A program made the translations under genes and the position numbers. The notes under the pieces are model-generated. The model saw nothing but the letters and a program-made list of their open reading frames with translations, was not told where the DNA came from and searched no databases. 64,000 nt of DNA from JAOAFX01 sp965649105. GTDB taxonomy: Bacteria; Hydrothermota; Tepidihabitantia; SM23-42; JAOAFX01. The stretch spans positions 39,532 through 103,531 of the forward strand of contig CBFGJP010000001.1 of the NCBI GenBank assembly GCA_965649105.1. The letters are read 5' to 3'. Of this stretch, positions 45,402-54,512 are shown piece by piece (the first letter of the stretch is position 1; each line of letters starts with the position of its first letter).

Positions 45402-47291
45402 TTATTTAATCTTAATGATTTTCTTTATAACCCTCTGTGTACCATTTTCAATAGCTATAAAATATATACCCCTTGAAAGTCCACAGATATCAATGACCGG
45501 CTCAATCAACTTATTTTTTTGGACAACCCTGCCTGATACATCATAAATTACATAACTCAAATCCGCTTTCGTCTCGCTTATGCCTTTAATCATGATAAAT
45601 TCATAAACAGGATTGGGCAAAATGTTGATTGAGGCAAAAAGATTGCTTCCTGTTTCATCCACATCCATCTCATATAGTGGGATTAATTTAAGACAATCTA
45701 CACTATCACCTTCATTATCCTTTAAGACAAGGCGCACAATATAATTCCCTGGATTCAAACCAGTGGTATTCCAGTAACACAATGTATCACGCCTGACTTC
45801 ATCAAAACAGGAATCACCCATCGGTATCCAGGTGGTATCTGTTTCAGCACGATAAAAGACCTGATAATAACCGAAGTCAAGCGGCTGATAAGGACCTTTA
45901 TCTATCCAGGCAGAACCCAAAATGGGTATTATATTGTTAATAATTCCACTATTAGGACCGATAATTGAAAGGACAAAGACCAGAGAAGTATCAGAAGGAA
46001 GTGGGTCTGCAGGGAAAATAGAATTTACTAAAAGCATTATAGAACTGCCTGTAGCCCATATATTCCCCCAGGGCATCGCACAGTAGCCAATAAAGCAGAT
46101 ACTATGTCCTTTTGAAATAATATCTGCGGAAATACTTGATAATACAGTAATCAAAAGCGCGCTATCGTTTGATTCAAGATGTCCGCCTGAACCATCACAG
46201 AATGCATTGTGGATATAGACATAACTGCTTCCATAGGTACAGAGTTCACCAAATATTGAACCGAATAATTCCAATGAAACTGAATCAAATGGATATATAT
46301 TCCAGGTCTGGACTATTGTGTGTGTAAGGTGATAGTTCCGGTCTAATAATGGGAGCGTATAATCTTCGTAATACAAGCCGTTCACAATCCCTGATAAAGT
46401 TAAAGAATCATCCCCACCCAATAATAATCCCGTCACTCTCAATAATGAACTATCAATAGTTACATCTGAACCCTCAAGTGGGATTGCTGCCCACATACAA
46501 TTTGTGGAACTGTCAATTTCCACATGATAACCAATTCCCTGGACATTTCCCAAGGTTGAGTCAATGAAAAATCCGTTTACCCATGAACCGTCGGGAAATT
46601 TAAAATTGATAACTGAAGACTCGGGGAAGAAATACCAGGAAAGAAAATTATCAACCCGGTTAAAAAAGGCAAAACAATCATCTGCGAATAGCCATTCACC
46701 GGCAATACCCACATTATTTAAATAGACATTTGCCCGACCATTCACCATTGCAGTTGTCCAGTCGTAATTGATCGCATTCTGCATTATTACTTTTGAAAAT
46801 TCATCGGCTGAAAATCCAAAGGGAAATCCATTATAGCGTGTGTTTGAATTTGTAAGTATAAATTCTGCGGAATCAGTGAGGTTAATACCATATTGATAAA
46901 TATAATCCTGTAAAATGTTTAAATAACTTGAATCCACTAGAATCTTCCCTTTATTTAAAACATAAATGTTGCCGTCAAGATTGAAATCAGCATTTTTTAG
47001 CCTGAGTACTCCATCATTTATGATGAATATATTTCCCTCATTATAGAAATATCCGGAAACAAAAAGAGTCTCGGCCGGCGTATCACCGATTATTATATCC
47101 GAAAATGTCTTAAAATGGGCATTATAATCAAATGAGAACAATCTCGCCTTCGAATAAATCGGAGAGTTTTTTCCAAGGTTATTATCGGCATTATGAATTT
47201 CTTTCGCTAACCCATTTATTTTAATTACCGCTTCATCAATCTTTTGTTGGGGGAAATGACTCAGCAGTTTTAAAATAAAGACGAATAGCAT
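45402..47291 (-). CDS. Secreted protein with C-terminal sorting domain
   Basis: A 629-residue protein from the ATG at 47291; an upstream TTG at 47330 belongs to the promoter's -35 box. The N-terminus MLFVFILKLLSHFP is weakly signal-like. The body is rich in short beta repeats (NIFIINDGVLRLKNADFNL, NIYVLNKGKILVDSSYLNIL), as in parallel beta-helix proteins. A C-terminal FlgD/Por-type domain follows (LSYVIYDVSGRVVQKNK, CGLSRGIYFIAIENG). It is probably exported across both membranes. The function is unknown. It is 13 nt before the carboxypeptidase gene, so both are in one operon. Confidence 0.65.
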   Translation of the reverse strand: MLFVFILKLLSHFPQQKIDEAVIKINGLAKEIHNADNNLGKNSPIYSKARLFSFDYNAHFKTFSDIIIGDTPAETLFVSGYFYNEGNIFIINDGVLRLKNADFNLDGNIYVLNKGKILVDSSYLNILQDYIYQYGINLTDSAEFILTNSNTRYNGFPFGFSADEFSKVIMQNAINYDWTTAMVNGRANVYLNNVGIAGEWLFADDCFAFFNRVDNFLSWYFFPESSVINFKFPDGSWVNGFFIDSTLGNVQGIGYHVEIDSSTNCMWAAIPLEGSDVTIDSSLLRVTGLLLGGDDSLTLSGIVNGLYYEDYTLPLLDRNYHLTHTIVQTWNIYPFDSVSLELFGSIFGELCTYGSSYVYIHNAFCDGSGGHLESNDSALLITVLSSISADIISKGHSICFIGYCAMPWGNIWATGSSIMLLVNSIFPADPLPSDTSLVFVLSIIGPNSGIINNIIPILGSAWIDKGPYQPLDFGYYQVFYRAETDTTWIPMGDSCFDEVRRDTLCYWNTTGLNPGNYIVRLVLKDNEGDSVDCLKLIPLYEMDVDETGSNLFASINILPNPVYEFIMIKGISETKADLSYVIYDVSGRVVQKNKLIEPVIDICGLSRGIYFIAIENGTQRVIKKIIKIK

Positions 47292-47302
47292 ATTTCTCCT
47301 TA

Positions 47303-47330
47303 ATTCTATATTAAATTGCCAAAAAGTCAA
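47303..47330 (-). promoter_or_regulatory. Promoter of the secreted-protein/carboxypeptidase operon
   Basis: On the minus strand, TTGACT (47325-47330), a 16-bp spacer and TAGAAT (47303-47308). The ATG at 47291 lies 11 nt after the -10 box; an AAGGAG is present but would be almost entirely upstream of the expected start site. Confidence 0.7.
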
Positions 47331-47494
47331 TAACAGCAGTTACTGATTTCTCTCTTTTTGGTTAAATTATCTTTATTTTTTAAACTGCCTTATGATTATT
47401 ATAGCAGGCATATCAATATGAATTAAATGCAGGGACCGAGTTTAAGAAGACTCAGCTGTTATTTATATTCATATTTAAATTTTAAATACTAAAT

Positions 47495-48646
47495 TTATAA
47501 GAGCATACGTTTGATTAAAATAGTGGCATAAGAGCCCGGCGGCAAAAAGAATTCAATATAAATTTTCTTTTTGTTTTGGTATATCTCGTCCTGTTCTGCC
47601 TTACCAATAGAGAAATCTTGGGGGAAAATGATCGCTGGTCTTAAAAAACTTTTAAATCTCACCCCTCGAAATCGCATTTTGTTCAACTTAAAATCTCTTA
47701 ACTCAACTCCTTCACGTTCTAATACTTCCATAATCATTTTGCCGATCGGTCCAGAAAATTTACTTGTTTCATTGATCATAGGAACTTTTAAATCTACCAT
47801 ATTTTTTTTGTCAGATAATTTATGGTAAAATAAATAGCTACCCATTGAGTATGGAATTTCTTTTGTCTTTTGTCCATACTTTTTGATTATCAGATATAAA
47901 ATCTCATTGAATAAATATGATTGATATGCAAGTAAATAAAGGTTGAGCATATCCTTATCTATATTCTTTATTGCATTTTTGTAATTCCGGGGGTTATCTT
48001 TCAAAAAGGATAAAATTTTTTTAAATTCAAAAGGAGCATATTGCAAAGCATCTGTCCAATCACCCCAGTGTTCAGCACAATATTTCTTGAAAATTTTTAC
48101 TTTTTTACTATCATCTTTATAAGGATAACAAAGAATTAATTTTAGAGCGCCCTGATAATGTCCCAGCATTAAAAGTTTTGCAAAAAACCCTTTACGATGG
48201 CGTGCCGAACCAAATCTCTGTTCATCAAAATAATTGGGAAAACCAAATTCACAAATCTCTGGATAGTTCTTATAAATTCTATCTATTTCTGCATCGTTTA
48301 GGTCGCGGAGAACTATTGAAAATCTATTCCCCCTTAAATCTCCGGGCAGAATTGGTTTTGGGACTTTTCCTATTGGTATCAAGACAAAATTCTTTTCCTC
48401 AACAGTCTCTTTAAATACACCACGAAATGTTAAATATTGGGTTGATAATGAATATCTATCCTTTAAACCCGCCCTTGAGAATCTTTCCTTTGCTACTGAA
48501 AATTTGCGTGCAATAAAATCGATAATATCAAGCGTATTCCAGTAGCGTTTTTTTAATTTTAACAGGGTATACGGTCCGGAATTTGAAACAGGAAGATCTA
48601 TAATTTCATCAACAACAAAATCCTCGGGTCTGACTTTTATTTTCAC
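47495..48646 (-). CDS. truD: tRNA pseudouridine(13) synthase
   Basis: A 383-residue pseudouridine synthase acting on U13 of tRNA-Glu. The catalytic motif AGLKDRYSLSTQYLTFRG holds the Asp of KDR, and the second motif is FPNYFDEQRFGSARH. The N-terminal KIKVRPEDFVVDEI is also typical. Of the archaeal/bacterial TruD type with its insertion domain. It overlaps the radical SAM gene by 4 nt and ends an operon from rpsO. Confidence 0.9.
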   Translation of the reverse strand: MKIKVRPEDFVVDEIIDLPVSNSGPYTLLKLKKRYWNTLDIIDFIARKFSVAKERFSRAGLKDRYSLSTQYLTFRGVFKETVEEKNFVLIPIGKVPKPILPGDLRGNRFSIVLRDLNDAEIDRIYKNYPEICEFGFPNYFDEQRFGSARHRKGFFAKLLMLGHYQGALKLILCYPYKDDSKKVKIFKKYCAEHWGDWTDALQYAPFEFKKILSFLKDNPRNYKNAIKNIDKDMLNLYLLAYQSYLFNEILYLIIKKYGQKTKEIPYSMGSYLFYHKLSDKKNMVDLKVPMINETSKFSGPIGKMIMEVLEREGVELRDFKLNKMRFRGVRFKSFLRPAIIFPQDFSIGKAEQDEIYQNKKKIYIEFFLPPGSYATILIKRMLL

Positions 48647-49938
48647 AAATTCTGCGTTGCGGCTATCTCTTTTCTAAAACTGATATTCAAAAGAAGCAAT
48701 GGCAGAATCTGCATTGGTAATCTTTTCCCCAATGTTAACAAACGATACAAAACCTCATCAAATCTATAAAATTCACGCCACAATTTATCAACCTCTTCTT
48801 TTAATTTTTCTGCAGACATTTTCAATGGTTTGAATACTGCATTGCCAGCATCATACTTAGACCAATCAAAATCGAAAATTCTATTTGCTTTCATTAATCT
48901 ATTAAAAAGTGCTGTTCCTGGATAGGGTGTTAATATTGAGAATTGGGCAAGGTCAAGTTTTATCTTTTTGGCAAACTCTAAGGTTTTTTGAAAAATTGAC
49001 TCATCTTCATTATCACTACCCAAGACAAATGCCCCCATAACACCGATCCCTTCATCATGTAATCGGGCAATACTATCTTTAAATCTCTGAGGCTTCTGGA
49101 ATCCCTTATGCATCTGTACCAAAGATTCCGCATCAACAGATTCAAGGCCAATAAAAAGCCCTTTGCAACCACTCCTTGCTGCAAGATGAAGTAACTCGGG
49201 ATCATCAGTGATATTAATGGAGGATTGAGCCATCCAGATAATACCTTCGTATTTCAAAGCGTTAAATAATTTACGCGCATATATTCTGTTTCCAAAAATA
49301 TTGTCGTCAGAAAAACCAATAAATTTTGATTTTAAACTTCGTATCTCTTTGATTACGCATTCCACCGGTCTTGTCCTGAACTTACCACCAAAGAATTTTG
49401 TCACACTACAAAAATTACAATTGAATGGACACCCGCGTCCGGTCTGAACCATAGCTGTAAACAAATATCTCGATTTTTTAAATAAATCACGGCGGGGAAT
49501 TTTTATTTTTCCGAGGTCTGGAAAATCAGGATTTTTATAAATTTTTTTAAAGGCATTATTTTCAAAATCATTTATCACAGTTTCCCATATTCCTTCAGCT
49601 TCACCAACAACCACTGCATCGGCATGCTGTAATGCTTCTTCGGGCAGGGCAGATGGGTGGAGCCCACCTAAAACAACCTTAACTCCTTTACTCCTAAAAT
49701 TATCAGCAATTTCATAGGCGTGTGGTGCAAATTTTGTGAGGATAGTAATACCAACAAGATCTGCAGGATAATTGTAATCGATGGGCTCAATTGCTTCATC
49801 CAGAATTTTAATATTTACATGCTCCGGTGTTGCAGAAGCAACTGCAGCAAGGGAAAAAGGCGGTAATTGAAATGCCTTACCCTGCATTCCTCTTCTTTTC
49901 TCATCAACAATTGCAGGTGCAATCAGTAATAGCCTAAT
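48643..49938 (-). CDS. B12-binding radical SAM protein (BchE/HpnP-like)
   Basis: A protein of about 431 residues. An N-terminal cobalamin-binding domain (LVGITILTKFAPHAYEIADNF; VVLGGLHPSALPEEAL) is followed by the radical SAM motif GCPFNCNFCSVTKFFGG, GFSDDNIFG, GLFIGLESVDAESL and a C-terminal domain like DUF4070. Such enzymes often methylate or cyclise lipids or other molecules; the substrate is unknown. The first ATG is at 49887, but upstream codons without a stop give RLLLIAPAIVDEKRRG, the expected first strand. No ATG, GTG or TTG precedes it. An ATT at 49938 lies 5 nt behind AAGGAG, and is the probable start. It begins 1 nt after the M16 stop. Confidence 0.8.
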   Translation of the reverse strand: MRLLLIAPAIVDEKRRGMQGKAFQLPPFSLAAVASATPEHVNIKILDEAIEPIDYNYPADLVGITILTKFAPHAYEIADNFRSKGVKVVLGGLHPSALPEEALQHADAVVVGEAEGIWETVINDFENNAFKKIYKNPDFPDLGKIKIPRRDLFKKSRYLFTAMVQTGRGCPFNCNFCSVTKFFGGKFRTRPVECVIKEIRSLKSKFIGFSDDNIFGNRIYARKLFNALKYEGIIWMAQSSINITDDPELLHLAARSGCKGLFIGLESVDAESLVQMHKGFQKPQRFKDSIARLHDEGIGVMGAFVLGSDNEDESIFQKTLEFAKKIKLDLAQFSILTPYPGTALFNRLMKANRIFDFDWSKYDAGNAVFKPLKMSAEKLKEEVDKLWREFYRFDEVLYRLLTLGKRLPMQILPLLLLNISFRKEIAATQNL

Positions 49939-49939
49939 C

Positions 49940-51220
49940 TCAACTCCTTATTTCATCAATAATATTTTGCATTATATGTCTATCTATCGGTCCAATCGCG
50001 GCGATTGAATATTTTTTTAAATCGAAATACTCTTTCGTGAAATTATTGATTTCATTCCTGGTAGTCATCTTTATCTTGCTAACTATTTCTTCAACGGACG
50101 TAATTTTATTTAGATAAGAAACTTCCCTGCCGATTCGCAACATTCGATTGGTAGAACTTTCAAGACTTAATAAAAAATTTCCGGTAATAAAAGTTTTTGC
50201 GATCTCAATTTCTTCGCTACCGAATCCATCACGATAAATTGCGCTGAAAATTTTTTTTAACTCTTTAATAATTGGAAAAAGATTTTTCTTGTCAGTACTT
50301 AGATAAAAACCCATTATCCCGCAGTCACTATAAAAATCAACGAATGAATGAACATCATAAACCAGCCCCTTCTCTTCCCTCAGCCCCTGGAAAAGACGAG
50401 AAGACATCCCACCGCCCAACATCGTGTTTAAAAGAAAAACAGTGTGTCTGATATCCGAGATATAAGAAACTGCGGGCACACCAAAACATAAATGAATCTG
50501 GGAAATATCATTACGGATTTGATAACGCTCTCCAGGCAGATATCTCGATGGTGACTGTCGCCTCAATGACGCCAACCCACCTCTGCCAAATCTTTGCTGC
50601 GCAAATGATACCAAATCGTCGAGGTTAAAACTTCCGCTTACCGCAACAACCATTGGATAATTTAATAAATTTTGATAATGAGTTTGAACCCTATCTATAG
50701 CCAATGCCGAAACAGAATCGATGGTTCCAGCAATCGGCATGCCCATTGGATGTTCTTTAAATAAAACTTCAAACAATAGATCATAAACATAATCGGCTGG
50801 ATCTTCATTATTTGACTTTATCTCCTCCATTATCACGGACTTCTCCCTAATGAATTCTTCATTACCAAATTTTGATTCAAGTAAAATTTCGCTGATTAGT
50901 TCAAAGACCTTTATCAAATGTTCCGAAAGGAAACGAGTAACTATCACAAGATTTTCTTTTGTTGTAAATGCGTCAAACGAACCACCCAGGCCTTCAATCA
51001 AGCGCACAATTTCCAGTGCCGACCTTTTTGAGGTCCCTTTAAATAACATATGTTCAATCAAGTGTGTAATACCATTGAAATCTTTATCTTCATCCCTTGC
51101 ACCGTAGGCCAAAAATAACCCGAGGGCAAATGAATAATATTGATTTAACGGTTCAGCAACAATCCTCAAATTTGAATTTATATTTTGAATAATTCCTGTC
51201 TCTTTTACTTGCGCTGCCAA
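49940..51220 (-). CDS. M16-family zinc peptidase (PepR/MPP-like)
   Basis: A 426-residue peptidase with the inverted zinc motif HLIEHMLFKGT and the distal Glu in KSNNEDPADYVYDLLFEVLF. GGGMSSRLFQGLREEKGLVYDVHSF is the substrate-binding block of the C-terminal half. Single-domain pair architecture and length match the bacterial processing-peptidase-like proteins commonly found next to pnp. Substrate unknown. The TTG start at 51220 overlaps pnp by 16 nt. The gene is downstream of rpsO-pnp in one operon, as in many Firmicutes and other bacteria. Confidence 0.9.
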   Translation of the reverse strand: MAAQVKETGIIQNINSNLRIVAEPLNQYYSFALGLFLAYGARDEDKDFNGITHLIEHMLFKGTSKRSALEIVRLIEGLGGSFDAFTTKENLVIVTRFLSEHLIKVFELISEILLESKFGNEEFIREKSVIMEEIKSNNEDPADYVYDLLFEVLFKEHPMGMPIAGTIDSVSALAIDRVQTHYQNLLNYPMVVAVSGSFNLDDLVSFAQQRFGRGGLASLRRQSPSRYLPGERYQIRNDISQIHLCFGVPAVSYISDIRHTVFLLNTMLGGGMSSRLFQGLREEKGLVYDVHSFVDFYSDCGIMGFYLSTDKKNLFPIIKELKKIFSAIYRDGFGSEEIEIAKTFITGNFLLSLESSTNRMLRIGREVSYLNKITSVEEIVSKIKMTTRNEINNFTKEYFDLKKYSIAAIGPIDRHIMQNIIDEIRS

Positions 51221-53289
51221 TCTTCACCTACGCGCATTAAATTTATCCTTCCCATTTCATCAATTTCATAAACCCTCACCACTACTTCATCACCAATTTT
51301 TACCACATCTTCTACCCTGCGCACCCGTTGTCGGCTTAGTTTTGATATATGTAGCAATCCTTCCTTTCCCGGCAATATCTCAACAAATGCGCCAAAATTA
51401 GTAATTCTTGTGACTTTACCTTTATAGATCTTTCCCACCTCGGCTTCTTGCACGATTCCCAAGATTTCGTTCTGTGCCTTTTTTACAAATTCAGCATCGG
51501 TCCCGGCGATTGTTACTTTACCATCATCGGTAATATCAATCTTCAAATCTGTTTCACCAATGATTCGCCTGATAACCTTGCCACCCGGCCCAATGACTTC
51601 ACCAATCTTCTCTTTGGGAATAAAAAAGGCAAGAATCTTGGGGGCATATTTTGAAAGATGACTTCGCGGAGAATTAATTGTACTGCTCATTATCTTCAGA
51701 ATATTTTCTCTTGCCTCTTTTGCATATTCAAGTGCCTTTCTCAAAATAGCGATATCTAAACCCTGAATTTTTAGGTCCAGTTGGACCGCAGTTATTCCAT
51801 CCTTTGTCCCGGCAACCTTAAAATCCATATCACCATAATGGTCCTCATCTCCTATAATATCGGTCAACAACTCATATCTATCACCCTCTTTTACCAGTCC
51901 AATTGAAATGCCTGCCACGGCTGTCTTTATCGGGACCCCTGCATCCATTAATGCTAAAGAAGCACTACAAACGCTTGCCATTGACGATGAACCATTGGAT
52001 TCAAGAATATTTGACACAACCCGGATTGTATAAGGAAATGATTCTTCAGATGGTAATACTGGTAAAATCGCCCTTTCAGCAAGTGCCCCATGACCGATTT
52101 CTCTCCTGCTTGGTCCCCGGATCGGCTTCACTTCACCCGTAGCAAAAGGTGGAAAATTATAATGCAACATAAATGATTTAGTCTCTTCCCCATAAATTGC
52201 ATCAATCCGTTGCTCATCACTCTTTGTTCCCAGTGTCGTAACTGCAAGACTCTGGGTCTGGCCCCGAGTAAATAGAGCTGAACCATGGGTCCGAGGTAAA
52301 ACTCCTATTTCGCAAGAAACATTTCTTATATCTCTCAAGCCCCTTCCGTCAAATCTTTTCTTCTCTTCCAGAACCATATTTCTCATTCTCTCAGCAATCA
52401 TTTTCTCAACCACATATCGAACCTTCGCCTCGATGTTTTCCAATTCTCGATCCGCAAATTTTTCAACCACAGTTTTAATCAACTCATAACCTGCTTCATT
52501 TCGTGCCTTTTTTTCTCGGAAAAGAAATATTTGATTTATGTCATTGCCAACTTTCTCTTTAATTTCACTGGCAAGTTCTTCATCAACAAATGGTTCACTG
52601 TTCTCGATTTTTTCTTTTCCAATCGCCTGCCGCATTTTTTCTTCTATTTCAATTATTCTGATACATTCATTATGACCAACTTGAATTGCACCGATGATTT
52701 CTTCTTCTGTTGCTTCTCTAGCTCCACCTTCGATCATCACCACCGCATTCTTGGTTCCGGCAATAACGAGGTTGACCCGGCAATTTTCTTGCTGGGTAAG
52801 GGTGGGATTAATAACATATTTGCCATCAAGAAGCCCTACCCTGACACCCGCCACCGGAATTGTAAAAGGAATTTCGGAAATCAAAAGTGCGGTTGAGGCA
52901 CCGGTTATTCCCAGTATATCGGCGTCGTGTTCAACATCCGAAGAAAGAAGATAAGCAATGATCTGGACTTCATTTCGAAAATCAGGTGGAAAAAGTGGTC
53001 TTAATGGTCTATCAATAAGCCTTGAAGAAAGAATCTCATTGTCTGAAGGCCGCATCTCTCTTTTTATGAAACCACCCGGGATCTTTCCGGCGGCAAAAGA
53101 GAGTTCACGATATTCAACAGTGAGAGGCAAAAAGTCTACTGTCTGGTCTATCTCCGGATTATAATTTACACAGACAAGGACTACAGTGTCACCATAAGAG
53201 ACAAGGACCTCACCCGCTGACTGACGGGCAACCCGTCCACTCTCCAGACGCAAATTTTTTTCACCAACTTTTAATTCGACTGAATACAA
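51205..53289 (-). CDS. pnp: Polyribonucleotide nucleotidyltransferase
   Basis: A 694-residue phosphorolytic 3'-5' exoribonuclease. Two RNase PH domains are visible (MRPSDNEILSSRLIDRPLRP; GRGLRDIRNVSCEIGVLPRT and FMLHYNFPPFATGEVK), with the catalytic aspartates in ITDIIGDEDHYGDMDFKVAG. The C-terminal KH (FFIPKEKIGEVIGPGGKVIR) and S1 (AEVGKIYKGKVTRITNFGAF) domains are complete. It is 2 nt after rpsO, as in many bacteria, where rpsO and pnp share a transcript. Confidence 0.95.
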   Translation of the reverse strand: MYSVELKVGEKNLRLESGRVARQSAGEVLVSYGDTVVLVCVNYNPEIDQTVDFLPLTVEYRELSFAAGKIPGGFIKREMRPSDNEILSSRLIDRPLRPLFPPDFRNEVQIIAYLLSSDVEHDADILGITGASTALLISEIPFTIPVAGVRVGLLDGKYVINPTLTQQENCRVNLVIAGTKNAVVMIEGGAREATEEEIIGAIQVGHNECIRIIEIEEKMRQAIGKEKIENSEPFVDEELASEIKEKVGNDINQIFLFREKKARNEAGYELIKTVVEKFADRELENIEAKVRYVVEKMIAERMRNMVLEEKKRFDGRGLRDIRNVSCEIGVLPRTHGSALFTRGQTQSLAVTTLGTKSDEQRIDAIYGEETKSFMLHYNFPPFATGEVKPIRGPSRREIGHGALAERAILPVLPSEESFPYTIRVVSNILESNGSSSMASVCSASLALMDAGVPIKTAVAGISIGLVKEGDRYELLTDIIGDEDHYGDMDFKVAGTKDGITAVQLDLKIQGLDIAILRKALEYAKEARENILKIMSSTINSPRSHLSKYAPKILAFFIPKEKIGEVIGPGGKVIRRIIGETDLKIDITDDGKVTIAGTDAEFVKKAQNEILGIVQEAEVGKIYKGKVTRITNFGAFVEILPGKEGLLHISKLSRQRVRRVEDVVKIGDEVVVRVYEIDEMGRINLMRVGEDWQRK

Positions 53290-53290
53290 T

Positions 53291-53560
53291 TTACCTTCTC
53301 AAACCAAGTGTTTCCACAATTTTAAGGTAACGGGATTTATCCTTTCTTAAGAGATAATTAAGATGGCGCCTACGATCATTAACCATCTTAATCAATCCCT
53401 GTCTGGAATGTTTATCTTTAGGAAACTTTTTCAAATGTTCAGTAAGTATCTTTATCCGTTCACTGAGGAGCGCAATCTGCACCTCCGGTGAGCCGGTATC
53501 TTTATCATGCCTTTTAAAAGCGCTTATCAGTTCCTGTTTTTTCTCTTTTATCAATGCCAT
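53291..53560 (-). CDS. rpsO: 30S ribosomal protein S15
   Basis: An 89-residue protein that binds 16S rRNA in the platform of the 30S subunit. The family pattern is HDKDTGSPEVQIALLSERI, LTEHLKKFPKDKHSRQGL and MVNDRRRHLNYL. It has the usual length. The promoter is of the TTGACT-N16 type with an SD of AAAGGAG. It leads the rpsO-pnp-M16-radical SAM-truD operon. A translational autoregulation structure was not recognised in the roughly 30-nt leader. Confidence 0.95.
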   Translation of the reverse strand: MALIKEKKQELISAFKRHDKDTGSPEVQIALLSERIKILTEHLKKFPKDKHSRQGLIKMVNDRRRHLNYLLRKDKSRYLKIVETLGLRR

Positions 53561-53595
53561 TTTTAAATCTCCTTTCTGCCTTTTATCATACCTTA

Positions 53596-53623
53596 ATTAT
53601 CCACATTTTTTAAAAAAAGTCAA
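53596..53623 (-). promoter_or_regulatory. Promoter of the rpsO-pnp operon
   Basis: On the minus strand, TTGACT (53618-53623), a 16-bp spacer and GATAAT (53596-53601). The leader of about 30 nt contains AAAGGAG. Confidence 0.75.
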
Positions 53624-53784
53624 GATATCATAAGCCTGAGTCCCCTCCAAATTTTTAAGACTTAAATGCAGAATATTTGTAAAGATTGTGGCTTTTCAAT
53701 ATTCATTGTCCTACCTTTTTCCGTAGAAAATTAAAACCCCCATCAAGGGGGAAGGAAAGTAAAGAGGAGTCAGAACAGAAGATA

Positions 53785-53812
53785 TTGACTTACGAAAAAA
53801 TCTGATTAAATT
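53785..53812 (+). promoter_or_regulatory. Promoter of the lpxH-like gene, leaderless type
   Basis: TTGACT (53785-53790), a 16-bp spacer and TAAATT (53807-53812). The ATG at 53818 follows after 5 nt. A hairpin with 5-bp GC arms (CCCCC/GGGGG, 53737-53751) lies upstream. Confidence 0.65.
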
Positions 53813-53817
53813 ATTTT

Positions 53818-54510
53818 ATGCATATATTTTTAAGCGATGCCCATATCCGCAAAGATGATAGTTATCGTGCAAGATTACTGATAAAATTTTTAAATGAAAT
53901 AAAAAATGATTTAGAAAACCTTTTTATTCTCGGTGATATGTTTGAATTCTGGTTTGAATACAATATCGCATTACCAAAGGATTATTTTAGAATCCTCGCC
54001 ACATTTTTCAATCTTCACCAGCAGGGTGTAAAATTACATTATATTTTAGGCAATCACGAAGTTATGATCGGCGACTTCTTTAAAAAATTGGGATTTTGTA
54101 TATATCTTAGGGATGCCGAGATTGAGATTGATGGTAAAAAAATTTATCTTGCCCATGGCAACAAATTTGACCGGAGATTATGGACCGTTCTTTGGGAGAA
54201 TCTATTGACTTCAAAATTTAATCATAAATTGTATAGTTTGCTCCATCCTGATATAGGTGTTTTTTTAGCCCAGGGGATTGCCCACCTTTCCCGTCAACAA
54301 CCGAGGAGTGAAAGTCTAAGTTTGATGCTTGAAAGATTTGCAATCAATAAATTAAAAAAATTTGATATCGTAATACTTGCCCATTCCCACATTCCGGTTT
54401 TTAAAAGTTATTCCGAAGATAAATATTATATCAATACCGGAGACTGGGTCGATAATTTTTCTTATGCAAAAATGATCGATGGAAAAATATCTTTAAATTA
54501 TTATAAGTAA
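53818..54510 (+). CDS. lpxH: UDP-2,3-diacylglucosamine diphosphatase-like metallophosphoesterase
   Basis: A 230-residue calcineurin-like phosphoesterase. The metal-site motifs run in order: LSDAHI (DxH), LGDMFEFWF (GD), LGNHEVM (GNHE), and HSHIPVF near the end, with YLAHGNKFDRR and YINTGDWVDNFSY between, the latter typical of the LpxH-like branch. LpxH hydrolyses UDP-diacylglucosamine to lipid X in lipid A synthesis. No other lpx gene is in the window, so the orthology is inferred from motifs alone. The gene is convergent with hutH, 2 nt apart. Confidence 0.78.
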   Translation: MHIFLSDAHIRKDDSYRARLLIKFLNEIKNDLENLFILGDMFEFWFEYNIALPKDYFRILATFFNLHQQGVKLHYILGNHEVMIGDFFKKLGFCIYLRDAEIEIDGKKIYLAHGNKFDRRLWTVLWENLLTSKFNHKLYSLLHPDIGVFLAQGIAHLSRQQPRSESLSLMLERFAINKLKKFDIVILAHSHIPVFKSYSEDKYYINTGDWVDNFSYAKMIDGKISLNYYK

Positions 54511-54512
54511 AT

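Noticed and set aside
52531..52896. A 121-codon plus-strand frame in pnp
   Set aside because: Phenylalanine/asparagine-rich shadow of a conserved gene with no initiation signal.
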